A DNA stretch of 15,163 nt from Actinomycetes bacterium (GCA_021807655.1 JAKBCT010000013.1:2238-17400); one strand, 5' to 3'. Counted from the first letter of the stretch, positions 6,477 to 14,557 are shown. Numbers and translations are program-made. The notes: a model not told the origin generated them from the letters alone.

Positions 6477-7586
6477 CTAGTGGAGGTATCGAAGGTCCGC
6501 GCGGCGAATCTTGCCGCTCGCGGTTCGCGGAATCGCGGCCACGTAGCGAATCTCCTTGGGTTTGGCCCACGGGCCAATGCGCTCGGTCGCGACCGAGCGG
6601 ATGGCCTGGTCGACATTGGTGCCGTCGCCCACGATGAACGCGATCACTCGTTGGCCCCACTCCGGGTCCTCGACCCCCGTCACGGCGACGTCACGCACGT
6701 GAGGCAGGGTCGCAATGGTGGCCTCGAGGTGGTCGGGCCACACCTTCTCGCCACCGGTGTTGATCACGTAGGCGAGGCGACCGTGGACCGAGAGTCGTCC
6801 GTCGACTACCACGCCACCATCACCGGTGGGAAACCAGTCGTCTCGTCCGTCGGGGCCGACCACCTGCGGCCGCGGAGCGTCGCGATAGGCGCTGAACAGG
6901 GTAGGTGAGCGAACGAGCAGTTCGCCACCGGCGCTCGCGATATCCACTTCGGCCAGGGCGAGGCCGTTGTAGACCACACCCGATCCGGTCTCGGTCATGC
7001 CCCACGTCGAGATGACGTTGGACGCGGTCACCTCGGGTGGACGAGCGCCGCCGAGCAGGACCGACTGAAACCCCGACAGATCGTTTCGAGCCAGTTGCGG
7101 CCGCACGACCGCGACGTGCGTTGCGCCGTGGGCGAGCGCCGCCGCGAAGTCGGTCGAATCGCCCCACCACAGTGACGCATCGTCAAAGACCGCACGCAAG
7201 ATGACCGCGAGTCCACCAATGTGATTGGCGGGTAGCACGGGGAACCACACCGGGTCGGCCCCGTCGCGCAACGATGCCTGGGTGATGCGTGCGCTCGACG
7301 CGAGCGCCGACCACGATAGGAGTGCGGCCTTTGGTCGGCCGCTCGATCCCGAGGTGAGCATGACGACACCGACGTCATCGTCGACAGGTTGACCGCCGTC
7401 GACCGTGGAGCGACCGGTGGCGTTCCAGTGTTCGGTCGCACCCAGCTGCGCCAGCTGCTCGAGTCGCTGACGAGCGCTGAGACGTTGATCGAGAACGCAA
7501 AAGGCGTTGGCGTGCTCGACGCAGTCGCGAATGGCGAGTTCGAGGTCGAGTCCCAGCGCAAAGTCCAGGGCGATGAGGCGGGCCAC
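6477..7586 (-). CDS. menE: o-Succinylbenzoate-CoA ligase (MenE)
   Basis: Acyl-activating enzyme of 369 aa that joins CoA to o-succinylbenzoate using ATP, making the MenB substrate. It belongs to the adenylate-forming (ANL) superfamily. Motifs: phosphate loop LTSGSSGRPK (77-86), ISTWGMTETGSG (A5), FPTGDGG (A7), the hinge and C-terminal domain around HGRLAYVINTGGEKVWPDHLEA, and PRTASGKIRRADLR near the end with the catalytic Lys359. It lacks much of the N-terminal subdomain of longer ligases, which is normal for actinobacterial MenE (about 360-380 aa). The MenE call rests on this short form and on menB, menA, menH and menD nearby; motifs alone would allow another acyl-CoA ligase. Start GTG7586 has no ribosome-binding site but has TAGCAT six bases upstream, so the mRNA is likely leaderless. 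It is divergent from the SRPBCC gene, with 47 bases between. Confidence 0.88.
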   Translation of the reverse strand: MARLIALDFALGLDLELAIRDCVEHANAFCVLDQRLSARQRLEQLAQLGATEHWNATGRSTVDGGQPVDDDVGVVMLTSGSSGRPKAALLSWSALASSARITQASLRDGADPVWFPVLPANHIGGLAVILRAVFDDASLWWGDSTDFAAALAHGATHVAVVRPQLARNDLSGFQSVLLGGARPPEVTASNVISTWGMTETGSGVVYNGLALAEVDIASAGGELLVRSPTLFSAYRDAPRPQVVGPDGRDDWFPTGDGGVVVDGRLSVHGRLAYVINTGGEKVWPDHLEATIATLPHVRDVAVTGVEDPEWGQRVIAFIVGDGTNVDQAIRSVATERIGPWAKPKEIRYVAAIPRTASGKIRRADLRYLH

Positions 7587-7592
7587 GAAGCG

Positions 7593-7598
7593 ATGCTA
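7593..7598 (-). promoter_or_regulatory. -10 box TAGCAT of menE (leaderless)
   Basis: TAGCAT lies six bases before the GTG start on the minus strand, in the same CCTAGCATCG-nnn-CGTG arrangement as the DUF255 gene. It lies back to back with the SRPBCC promoter in the 47-bp gap. Confidence 0.6.
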
Positions 7599-7609
7599 GG
7601 TCGCGGCGC

Positions 7610-7615
7610 TAGAGT
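7610..7615 (+). promoter_or_regulatory. -10 box TAGAGT of the SRPBCC-sulfatase pair
   Basis: TAGAGT is followed by a short leader starting near 7622 that carries GAGGGGG (7624-7630) just before ATG7634. It probably drives the SRPBCC and sulfatase genes, and may read on into menB. Confidence 0.45.
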
Positions 7616-7633
7616 TACGCGCCGAGGGGGACA

Positions 7634-8020
7634 ATGGCGTCGTTGCGTTACGAGATTCGCATTAGCGCGTCGGCCGATGCCGTGTGGGACATCGTCAAAG
7701 ATCCAGCATCCGTTCCCCGTTGGTTTCCCGGAATTGTCGCCGCCGTCGTGGAAGGTTCGATTCGTACGGTCACGCTGAGCACCGGCGTAACCATGCCCGA
7801 AGAGCTGCTCACCATTGACTCCCTGCAGCGTCGTATCGCGTACCGAATCACGGCGCCGTCGTACCGTTCGCACCTGGGAACCATTGACGTGATCGAGTTA
7901 GGCGAGCGCGATTCACTGTGCGTGTACTCGACCACCGCCGAGCCCGACGTGTTGGCGCTGCTCGTCGGTGGGGCCACGGCCGGGGCACTCGACACGATCA
8001 AGCACCTGGCCGAAGGGTGA
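7634..8020 (+). CDS. SRPBCC-family (START/polyketide cyclase-like) small protein
   Basis: A 128-aa protein beginning YEIRISASADAVWDIVKDPASVPRWFPG, the usual first strand, helix and Trp-containing loop of the SRPBCC/Bet v 1 fold, which forms a deep hydrophobic pocket for small ligands. The C-terminal helix is LLVGGATAGALDTIKHLAEG. No signal peptide or membrane segment is present. The start is ATG7634, close behind GAGGGGG. The stop overlaps the sulfatase start region (TGATG), so the two are translationally coupled. Family members range from cyclases and hydratases to lipid carriers and cannot be told apart by sequence. The ligand is unknown; a link to the sulfatase substrate or to a lipophilic menaquinone intermediate would be guesswork. 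Confidence 0.82.
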   Translation: MASLRYEIRISASADAVWDIVKDPASVPRWFPGIVAAVVEGSIRTVTLSTGVTMPEELLTIDSLQRRIAYRITAPSYRSHLGTIDVIELGERDSLCVYSTTAEPDVLALLVGGATAGALDTIKHLAEG

Positions 8021-8022
8021 TG

Positions 8023-9597
8023 ATGGGACGCAAGATCCTCTTCGTAACGACCGATCAACAGCGTTACGACACACTGGGCGCCAACGGTGGCCTCATCGCT
8101 CGAACACCGACCTTTGACCGGCTCGCGGCCGAAGGCTACCGGTACGAGCGCTGTCAGCCCGCTTCGGTGGTGTGCATGCCGTCGCGGGCGTCGATGCTGA
8201 CCGGACAGTTTCCCAGTACGCACGGTGCATGGATGAACGGTGTGCCCTTAGCCGTCGATGCGCCATCGATTGCGGCCCACCTGCACGACGCCGGTTACGC
8301 TACTGCCCTGATTGGCAAGGCACACTTCGAGCCGTTTCTCGACCCGTTCGGCAGGTTCTCGGAGAACGCCCTCGCGGCGCTGGGCATCCCAACCGTGGAA
8401 TCGCCGTGGTTCGACGGTCGTCGCGGCGTGCACCGCGGCTTCGATCACCTGGAGTTCGCCACCCACGGCGTGTTGGGTCCGCTTCACTACGCGCGGTGGA
8501 TGCGTGAACGTCACCCCGAAGCGTTGAGTGGTTTCTACAACGTCGTTGATCACGATCTGAACGTCAACGCCGCCGGCGGTGGCGATACGAACGCGCCGCA
8601 GGTGGCGATCAATCCGGTGCCGCGTGAGTGGTACCACACGGAGTGGGTGGCGGATCGCACCATCGCCTGGCTCGACTCGCGACCCGAGGTGGGCGACTGG
8701 TTCTGTTGGATGAGTTTCCCCGATCCACACCATCCGTGGGATCCGCCCGCCTCCGAGCGATCGCGTGTTGCGTGGCGTGAGGTGCCACTCCCCGAGAACT
8801 ACCCGCGACAGGCGGCGGAACGAGAACGCGTGATCGATCAGAAAGCCCGGCACTGGCGCGCCTGGTACGACGGTCGCGTGGTCAGCAACTACGAGGCACC
8901 CGCCAAATGGGTGCCGGCGACGCTGACCGCCGACCAAGTCCGCGAGGTCAACGCACTTAACGCTGTCGAGGTCGAGCTGATTGACGAAGCCCTCGGGCGG
9001 GTGCTCCGGGCGATCGAGGCCCGTGGCTGGGGTGAGGACGTAGACGTCGTGTTCACGACGGATCACGGCGAGTTCCAGGGCGACTACGGCCTGTTGTTCA
9101 AGGGTCCCTATCACGTGGATGCGCTCTTGCGACTTCCGCTCGTGTGGCGCCCGGCGCGCTCGACGTTGCCGACGGCCTCGGTGATTTCGGCGCCGGTCAG
9201 CCTCGTGTCGCTGGCGGCCACCTTCGCCCAGATCGCTGGTGCACCCGCTCCCAACTGGACAGAAGGATCACCACTGCCGGTCAACGATGACGACGCCTCA
9301 CGGCGAGGTTTCGCCAGAACCGTGACCGAATGGGACTCCGCCTTGTTCGGGGTTGACGTCCACGTGCGGACTCTGCTCTCGGGCGAGTACCTGTACACCG
9401 AGTACCAACCCGGAACGATGCACGACGGCAGTGAGGGCGAGCTCTACGTGCTGGCCGACGACCCGCTCCAGCGCATCAATCGATACGCCGATCCGTCGTT
9501 GAGCGCTGTGCGGGTGGCGCTGCACGACGAGTTGCGCGCTCACGAGCGGCGTGACGTGCGCCGGGCGGTTCCCGGTCGCCTCGTAGCTCCCGTCTAG
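8023..9597 (+). CDS. Formylglycine-type sulfatase / phosphonate-ester hydrolase family
   Basis: Alkaline-phosphatase-superfamily hydrolase of 524 aa. ILFVTTDQQRYDTLG (5-19) supplies a metal ligand (Asp11). CMPSR (51-55) is the C-x-P-S-R sulfatase signature, whose Cys51 would be oxidised to formylglycine, the catalytic nucleophile; MLTGQFPSTHG follows as in the family. TTDHGEFQGDYG (Asp347, His348) and LFKGPYHVDALLRLPLVW complete the active-site region. There is no signal peptide, so it should act in the cytoplasm. The frame extends back to 7918, but that part overlaps the SRPBCC gene. ATG8020 overlaps its stop codon, and ATG8023 is better spaced from AAGGG (8013-8017); either may be used. The substrate is unknown: sulfate esters such as choline sulfate, or phosphonate/phosphate esters. 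The formylglycine-generating enzyme is not in the window. Confidence 0.9.
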   Translation: MGRKILFVTTDQQRYDTLGANGGLIARTPTFDRLAAEGYRYERCQPASVVCMPSRASMLTGQFPSTHGAWMNGVPLAVDAPSIAAHLHDAGYATALIGKAHFEPFLDPFGRFSENALAALGIPTVESPWFDGRRGVHRGFDHLEFATHGVLGPLHYARWMRERHPEALSGFYNVVDHDLNVNAAGGGDTNAPQVAINPVPREWYHTEWVADRTIAWLDSRPEVGDWFCWMSFPDPHHPWDPPASERSRVAWREVPLPENYPRQAAERERVIDQKARHWRAWYDGRVVSNYEAPAKWVPATLTADQVREVNALNAVEVELIDEALGRVLRAIEARGWGEDVDVVFTTDHGEFQGDYGLLFKGPYHVDALLRLPLVWRPARSTLPTASVISAPVSLVSLAATFAQIAGAPAPNWTEGSPLPVNDDDASRRGFARTVTEWDSALFGVDVHVRTLLSGEYLYTEYQPGTMHDGSEGELYVLADDPLQRINRYADPSLSAVRVALHDELRAHERRDVRRAVPGRLVAPV

Positions 9598-9605
9598 GGT
9601 CGCGG

Positions 9606-9611
9606 TAGCGT
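9606..9611 (+). promoter_or_regulatory. -10 box TAGCGT of menB (leaderless)
   Basis: TAGCGT lies seven bases before ATG9619, within the 21-bp gap after the sulfatase stop. No ribosome-binding site is present, so menB-menA probably has its own leaderless promoter as well as possible read-through. Confidence 0.5.
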
Positions 9612-9618
9612 GTGCGCC

Positions 9619-10512
9619 ATGACTAACACCGTTATCCAGGGGCCGCCGACCGATCCTGTCGAACGATTCCGGACGATGCCGCTGCCGCAGTGGCACGTCG
9701 AGGGCAGCTTCGACGACATCGTGTTCGAGGTGGGCGAGGGGATCGCGCGCATTACGATCAATCGTCCGGAACGTCGAAACGCCTTTCGACCCCAAACGTT
9801 GTTTGAACTCGCCGACGCGTTCGAGCGGGCACGTGACAACACCGCAGTGGGCACCATCATCTTGACCGGCGCGGGTCCCGACGCATTCTGCTCCGGGGGT
9901 GATCAGAAGATACGTGGCGACGACGGCTACTTGGGTGACGACGACGTGGCGCGCCAGGGGGTTGGCCGTCTCAACGTGCTCGATCTGCAAATACAGATGC
10001 GCCGGCTCCCCAAACCGATTGTCGCTTCCATCGCCGGCTACGCGATCGGTGGCGGACACATCTTGCACCTGGTCTGCGATCTGTCCATCGCCGCCGACAA
10101 CGCTCGATTTGGCCAGACCGGTCCGCGGGTCGGATCGTTCGACGGCGGCTACGGTTCGTCGCTATTGGCGCGCACGATCGGGTTGAAGCGGGCTAAGGAG
10201 ATCTGGTTTCTTTGTCGCCAGTACGACGCGGCCACCGCGCTCGAGTGGGGGTTGGTCAACACCGTGGTGCCACTGGCCGATCTCGAACGCGAGACGGTCG
10301 CGTGGTGCCGCCAAATGCTGACGCTTTCGCCGCTGGCGTTGCGTATGCTCAAAGCCGGCTTCAACGCCGCCGACGACGGGTTGGCGGGCATTCAACAACT
10401 GGCGGGCGACGCCACCATGCTCTTCTACATGTCCGAGGAGGGTCAAGAGGGGCGTAACGCCTTCGTTGAGCATCGAGCACCGGACTTTTCGAAGTACCCC
10501 AAGCGTCCGTGA
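9619..10512 (+). CDS. menB: 1,4-Dihydroxy-2-naphthoyl-CoA synthase (MenB)
   Basis: Crotonase-fold enzyme of 297 aa that closes the second ring of the naphthoquinone: o-succinylbenzoyl-CoA to 1,4-dihydroxy-2-naphthoyl-CoA. MenB-specific blocks set it apart from ordinary enoyl-CoA hydratases: [15 protein letters not shown] (90-104), [18 protein letters not shown] (164-181, catalytic Asp175), [11 protein letters not shown] (194-204), and the ending [25 protein letters not shown]. Gln166, Gly168 and Trp196 match the E. coli residues that hold a bicarbonate cofactor (Gln154, Gly156, Trp184), with the same spacing, so this looks like the bicarbonate-dependent type. ATG9619 is chosen over GTG9610, which lies inside the -10 box. 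The stop overlaps the menA start by four bases (GTGA), so the two are translationally coupled. Confidence 0.96.
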   Translation: MTNTVIQGPPTDPVERFRTMPLPQWHVEGSFDDIVFEVGEGIARITINRPERRNAFRPQTLFELADAFERARDNTAVGTIILTGAGPDAFCSGGDQKIRGDDGYLGDDDVARQGVGRLNVLDLQIQMRRLPKPIVASIAGYAIGGGHILHLVCDLSIAADNARFGQTGPRVGSFDGGYGSSLLARTIGLKRAKEIWFLCRQYDAATALEWGLVNTVVPLADLERETVAWCRQMLTLSPLALRMLKAGFNAADDGLAGIQQLAGDATMLFYMSEEGQEGRNAFVEHRAPDFSKYPKRP

Positions 10513-11378
10513 CTGGTCAGCCCGGCGTCCTCGATCGGTGGGTGTTGGCCGCGCGTCCGCGCACCTTGCCCGCGGCGATCGTGCCCGTGGTCGTCGGTGC
10601 AACGCTCGTGCGTCCGGCCTCGATTAACTGGTCGAACACGGGGCTGGCGGCCGTCGTCGCCCTGGCACTCCAGGTTGGGACCAACTACGCCAATGACTAC
10701 TCCGACGGCGTTCGGGGCACCGATGAGGTTCGGGTCGGACCATTTCGCTTGACCGCTTCGAAACTGGTGGCCGCGCGTGTGGTCAAAGCAGCCGCCTTCA
10801 TCGCATTCGGTGTCGCGGCCGCCACGGGACTCGTGCTGGCCGCCCGCACCTCTTGGTGGCTCGTGGCCCTCGGCGCCACCGCCATCCTGGCTGGATACTT
10901 GTATACCGGCGGTCCCAAACCGTACGGCTACTTTGGCCTGGGCGAGCTCTTCGTCATGGCGTACTTTGGCCTGTTCGCGACCGTGGGGACGGCTTTCGTT
11001 CAGCACGGTCACGTCGTCGCGGCATCGTGGTGGTTCGGCGTGTCTACCGGCTCGATGGCCTGCGCGTTGCTCGAAGCCAACAACCTGCGCGACGTCGCGG
11101 GCGACGCGGCGGTGGGTAAGTGGACACTGGCCGCACGTCTCGGTCGACGACGAGGGGCCTGGCTGTACGTCGCCAGTGTCGCGGGCGTCGTTGTGGGCAT
11201 CGCCCTTGGCGGTGAGCCGATTGTGGCGGTAGCGGCCGTACTCGCCTATGTTCCGGGCCTGCGCATGGCCTTCTCCTCGCGCGAAGGTCGCGAGCTCGTT
11301 GCCCTCTTACAGCATTCCGCGCGCGCACAGCTGGCCGTGGGCGCACTGCTGGTCGTCGTGTTCGCGACGACTCGCTAA
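10509..11378 (+). CDS. menA: 1,4-Dihydroxy-2-naphthoate prenyltransferase (MenA)
   Basis: UbiA-family integral membrane enzyme of 289 aa that attaches the polyprenyl chain to DHNA with loss of CO2, giving demethylmenaquinone. [20 protein letters not shown] (11-30) is the typical MenA entry. The first Asp-rich motif is [11 protein letters not shown] (62-72), which binds Mg-diphosphate. The second lies in [22 protein letters not shown] (191-212, Asp195 and Asp199). Several hydrophobic helices (for example 21-38, 45-58, 92-112, 117-132, 145-165, 172-190, 217-250, 270-286) fit the eight-to-nine-helix fold. The GTG start shares four bases with the menB stop, showing translational coupling. The stop codon overlaps that of the opposing menH (CTAA), leaving no room for a terminator. 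Confidence 0.94.
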   Translation: MTGQPGVLDRWVLAARPRTLPAAIVPVVVGATLVRPASINWSNTGLAAVVALALQVGTNYANDYSDGVRGTDEVRVGPFRLTASKLVAARVVKAAAFIAFGVAAATGLVLAARTSWWLVALGATAILAGYLYTGGPKPYGYFGLGELFVMAYFGLFATVGTAFVQHGHVVAASWWFGVSTGSMACALLEANNLRDVAGDAAVGKWTLAARLGRRRGAWLYVASVAGVVVGIALGGEPIVAVAAVLAYVPGLRMAFSSREGRELVALLQHSARAQLAVGALLVVVFATTR

Positions 11379-12118
11379 TTGAGAAAGTCGTTGATCAGAC
11401 GGGCCACGGTCCGCGGCTGGACGAGGTGGGCGGCGTGACCGGCGTCCGCGATGACGCGAACCGTTCCCGCCTTCACACCCGCGCCAATCGCGACCGCCTC
11501 ACGGACGAATTTGACATCGCGTTCACCCGCGAGGGCGATGGTCGGAGCGGCAATCGACGCCAGCTGATCGCCGAGCCAGGCCTGGGTGCCGGTTCCGCAA
11601 CATCGCAATGAAGCCGCCAGCCCCGATGCGCGCGAGCTTCGTGATGCTCGCTCGTGCGCATCGGGTGGCACATCGGCGAAGAGCGGTTGGGCCAGCCACT
11701 CGTCGAGGAAGACGTCGACGCCGACGGCTTCGAGGTGATCGGCCAAGGCCTCGTCGCGGGCTCGACGTGCGGCTCGCTCGTCGACGTCCTCGATGCCACG
11801 CGTGGCACTCAGCAAGACCAACCTGGAGACGAGTGACGGGTGACGTAGCGCGACGTGGAGCGCGACGCGGCCCCCGAGGGAGTAGCCTCCTAGGTCGGTT
11901 GGGCCATCGAGCAATGTCGCCACGACGTCGGCACAGTCCTCGAGCGAAGTGGCCCGAGCCAACGACTCGCCGTGGCCGGGCAGGTCGGGTGACCAGAGTT
12001 CGCGTGACTCTGCCAGAATGGAGCGGAATCGTGACGCGGACCGTCCCGTTTGGGTGAAGCCGTGCAACCACACGAAGGCGGGGCCGACGCCTTCGCGCCG
12101 TACGGAAAGGAGTGGCAT
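11375..12118 (-). CDS. menH: MenH-like alpha/beta hydrolase (SHCHC synthase)
   Basis: Alpha/beta-hydrolase of 247 aa, probably 2-succinyl-6-hydroxy-2,4-cyclohexadiene-1-carboxylate synthase, which removes pyruvate from the MenD product. FVWLHGFTQTGRS (15-27) forms the oxyanion region. Ser80 in LGGYSLGGRVAL is the nucleophile, with Asp201 (LAGERD) and His228 (DAGHAAHL) completing the triad. SPDLPGHGES and GTGTQAWL also resemble MenH. The MenH assignment leans on the neighbours, since many hydrolases share these motifs. ATG12118 is preferred; an upstream GTG at 12139 would overlap menD further. No ribosome-binding site is seen, but TACGCT lies eight bases upstream. The gene runs against menA and menD, overlapping the menA stop and touching the menD start. 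Confidence 0.85.
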   Translation of the reverse strand: MPLLSVRREGVGPAFVWLHGFTQTGRSASRFRSILAESRELWSPDLPGHGESLARATSLEDCADVVATLLDGPTDLGGYSLGGRVALHVALRHPSLVSRLVLLSATRGIEDVDERAARRARDEALADHLEAVGVDVFLDEWLAQPLFADVPPDAHERASRSSRASGLAASLRCCGTGTQAWLGDQLASIAAPTIALAGERDVKFVREAVAIGAGVKAGTVRVIADAGHAAHLVQPRTVARLINDFLN

Positions 12119-13794
12119 TGCAACCGAGCGTACCGACAACGACGGACGCGCAAGCCACGTTCGCGGCGACGCTCTTCGACGAATGGTTTCGACACGGCCT
12201 GCGCGAGGTAGTGATTTGCCCCGGTTCGCGCTCCACGCCGCTCGCCGTGGCCGCCCTACGGCACGGTGGCCTACGCCTCCACGTGCGCATCGATGAGCGC
12301 AGCGCCGGATTCTTCGCTATCGGCCGTGCCCTCGCCCTTCGGTCCGCGGTCGTCGTCATCGTCACCAGTGGCACCGCCGCGGCTGAACTGCACGCCGCGG
12401 TGGTCGAGGCCGACCTGGCGGAGGTGCCACTCGTGGTGCTCACCGCCGATCGACCGCCGGAGTTGCACGGGGTGGGTGCGCCGCAAACCATCGAGCAGCG
12501 CCATCTCTACGGCGGCGCGGTGCGCCGGTTCGAAGAGCCGGGCGTGGCTCGCGCGGACGTGGCGTCCGCGTGGCGGCCCCTGGCGAGCCGGTGCTGGTGG
12601 GCGGCGATGGGCATCGACGGCGAACCCGGTCCGGTCCACGTGAACGCCGCGTTCGTCGAGCCACTCCTCGGCGTGGCGAGTGCATTACCTCGCGCTCGAG
12701 ACGACAGTGGACCGTGGCGCGCCGCGACGAAGGTGCCGTTGGTCAGTGGCGGCGTGGACCTTCGCGGCCGTCGGGTGCTCGCGGTCGTTGGGCGCAGCGT
12801 TGATGCCGCGATGGTTGAGGCACTCGGGGAACTCGGCTGGGCCGTGATCGGCGACGCGACGGTGCCGGCGACGATTCCGTACTTCGACGCTCTGCTGCGC
12901 GACACGAAGTTCGCTGACGTCGCCCGGCCCGACATCGTGGTTCGCCTGGGTGCCCTGCCGGCCTCGAAGGTTCTAGCCGAACGGTTGCGCGAATGGTCCG
13001 CCCCGATAATCGCGTGGCGCGGTGCCGGGCGGCTGAACGATCCGGACGGACTGATCGCGTTTGTGCGGCCCGGTTTGCCCGACGTGACGGACCCGCAGTT
13101 GCGGGTGACCACCACGTACCGTGCCTGGTGGACCTCGGCCGCCGCGAACGTGGCGCGGTGGCTAGCGTCTCGCGACGGCGCCGATCGCGTACCCGACGAG
13201 CCAGCCGTGGCGAGGGCGGTGGTCGCGGCGAGCGGCGAGCACGACGTAGCGCTGGTGGTTGGATCGTCGATGCCGGTGCGCGACGTGGAGTGGTGGGCGA
13301 CGGCTCGTTCGGCGCCCACGTTCGCCAATCGGGGCGCCAACGGAATAGATGGCGTCGTGTCGACCGTGCTCGGTGTTGGCGCCGGAGGAGCGTCCATCGG
13401 CTTGATCGGCGACCTGACATTTCTGCACGACGTCTCCGGCCTCGTCGATGGCCTGGGCTCGGCCGGCGGTCGCTGCGTACTGGTCGTCGTTCAAAACGGC
13501 GGCGGCGGCATTTTTTCGTTCCTCGCCCAGGCGCGAGCGCTCGACGACGACGACTTTGAATTGCTCTTTGGTACGCCGCGGCCGCACGACGTGGCGAGCG
13601 TCGCTCGATCGTTCGGTCACCACGGGGAGTCGGTCACCACCATGGGGGCGTTGCACCGGGCGATCGCCGACGGTCTCGGGCGCGATGGCCTCAGCGTCAT
13701 CGCGGTGCGCGTTGGAGATCGAGACGACAACGTCGCCGTCCACGCCGAGTACGTCGCGGGCGTTGCTGAGCACTGGGGCGTGAGCGAACCGTGA
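12118..13794 (+). CDS. menD: SEPHCHC synthase (MenD)
   Basis: Thiamine-diphosphate enzyme, 558 aa from TTG12118, that joins 2-oxoglutarate to isochorismate, the first committed step of menaquinone synthesis. VICPGSRSTPLAVAAL and HVRIDERSAGFFAIGRAL (with the ThDP-activating Glu) are hallmark MenD blocks, as are SGTAAAELHAAVVEADLAEVPLVVLTADRPPEL and GVGAPQTIEQRHLYG. The cofactor-binding region is GDLTFLHD (from residue 431) to QNGGGGIFSFL (459-469). Two starts compete: TTG12118 has AAAGGAG (12106-12112) five bases upstream, while GTG12112 would sit inside that site, so TTG is preferred. Its first base is also the first base of the divergent menH ATG. The stop overlaps the ccdA start (GTGA). Confidence 0.95.
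   Translation: MQPSVPTTTDAQATFAATLFDEWFRHGLREVVICPGSRSTPLAVAALRHGGLRLHVRIDERSAGFFAIGRALALRSAVVVIVTSGTAAAELHAAVVEADLAEVPLVVLTADRPPELHGVGAPQTIEQRHLYGGAVRRFEEPGVARADVASAWRPLASRCWWAAMGIDGEPGPVHVNAAFVEPLLGVASALPRARDDSGPWRAATKVPLVSGGVDLRGRRVLAVVGRSVDAAMVEALGELGWAVIGDATVPATIPYFDALLRDTKFADVARPDIVVRLGALPASKVLAERLREWSAPIIAWRGAGRLNDPDGLIAFVRPGLPDVTDPQLRVTTTYRAWWTSAAANVARWLASRDGADRVPDEPAVARAVVAASGEHDVALVVGSSMPVRDVEWWATARSAPTFANRGANGIDGVVSTVLGVGAGGASIGLIGDLTFLHDVSGLVDGLGSAGGRCVLVVVQNGGGGIFSFLAQARALDDDDFELLFGTPRPHDVASVARSFGHHGESVTTMGALHRAIADGLGRDGLSVIAVRVGDRDDNVAVHAEYVAGVAEHWGVSEP
12127..12132 (-). promoter_or_regulatory. Candidate -10 box TACGCT of menH, inside menD
   Basis: On the minus strand TACGCT lies eight bases before ATG12118, fitting the leaderless pattern. 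It falls within the first codons of menD on the other strand. Confidence 0.4.
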
Positions 13795-14534
13795 TTGGCG
13801 CCCTGCCGAGTTCGATCGTCGCCGCGTTTCCACTGGCGTTCGCGGCGGGTCTCGTCTCATTTATCTCACCGTGCGTCCTGCCACTGTTGCCCGGCTACGT
13901 CGCGTTTCTCAGTGGCGCGACCGGTCGCGTCGACGGTCGAACGGGTCGAGGACGAGCCGTCGCGGGTTCCCTGGCCTTCGTCATTGGCTTCGCCCTCGTC
14001 TTCGTGAGTTTTGGGGCGGTGTTTGGTGGACTCGGCGGATCGCTGCGCCACGATCAGCGAACCCTCGAGATCGTCTTTGGATCACTGACCGTGGTGCTGG
14101 GATTCTTCTTCGCGGGGTGGTGGCCGTCGGCGTGGCTGCAACGGGAGCGACGCGTTCATCGACTGCCTCGCACGTCAGTGGTGGGCGCGGCGTTGCTCGG
14201 GGTACTCTTCGCGCTCGGTTGGACGCCGTGTATTGGACCAACCCTGGCCGCAATCCTCGGGCTCGCGGCCTCGTCGTCGGGGGCGACCGCTCTGCGCGGG
14301 TCGGTGCTGGCCTTCGTCTACTGCCTCGGCCTCGGACTGCCCTTCGTCGTCGCCGCGATCGCGACCGAGTGGATGGCCACGGCGTCGAGTTGGTTGCGCC
14401 AACACCGCCGCGTGATCGGGCAAATTGGGGGCGTGATGCTGATTCTGATCGGCGTCGCCGAGGTTTCGGGGGCGTGGCAGAGTTTCGTGTTGTGGCTCCA
14501 GGTGCACTTTCCGGCGACCAACGCGTTGCTCTAG
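13791..14534 (+). CDS. ccdA: CcdA-type cytochrome c biogenesis transmembrane protein
   Basis: Membrane thiol-disulfide carrier of 247 aa that passes electrons from cytoplasmic thioredoxin to outward-facing thioredoxin-like proteins, used in cytochrome c maturation. The two conserved cysteines are in place: Cys28 in SFISPCVLPLLPGY (first helix) and Cys147 in ALGWTPCIGPTLAAIL (fourth helix). Hydrophobic segments at roughly 10-40, 60-82, 94-113, 132-160, 168-190 and 205-223 give the six-helix pattern. The GTG start shares four bases with the menD stop, indicating translational coupling. ResB, CcsB and extracytoplasmic thioredoxin genes are not in the window, so the exact partner is unknown. In mycobacteria ccdA also lies near men genes, which supports a shared respiratory neighbourhood. 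Confidence 0.92.
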   Translation: MIGALPSSIVAAFPLAFAAGLVSFISPCVLPLLPGYVAFLSGATGRVDGRTGRGRAVAGSLAFVIGFALVFVSFGAVFGGLGGSLRHDQRTLEIVFGSLTVVLGFFFAGWWPSAWLQRERRVHRLPRTSVVGAALLGVLFALGWTPCIGPTLAAILGLAASSSGATALRGSVLAFVYCLGLGLPFVVAAIATEWMATASSWLRQHRRVIGQIGGVMLILIGVAEVSGAWQSFVLWLQVHFPATNALL

Positions 14535-14557
14535 CGGGCCCCACGCGGCGCCACTCG

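Noticed and set aside
9619..10512. Generic enoyl-CoA hydratase instead of MenB
   Set aside because: MenB-specific blocks ([36 protein letters not shown]) and the men neighbours make MenB clear.
12507..13397. Minus-strand open frame of 296 codons opposite menD
   Set aside because: menD has an unbroken, motif-complete reading frame here. The reverse frame is Thr/Ala/Arg low-complexity with no family features. Other long antisense frames (4207-5031, 8248-9114, 9298-10068, 11523-12491) were rejected likewise.
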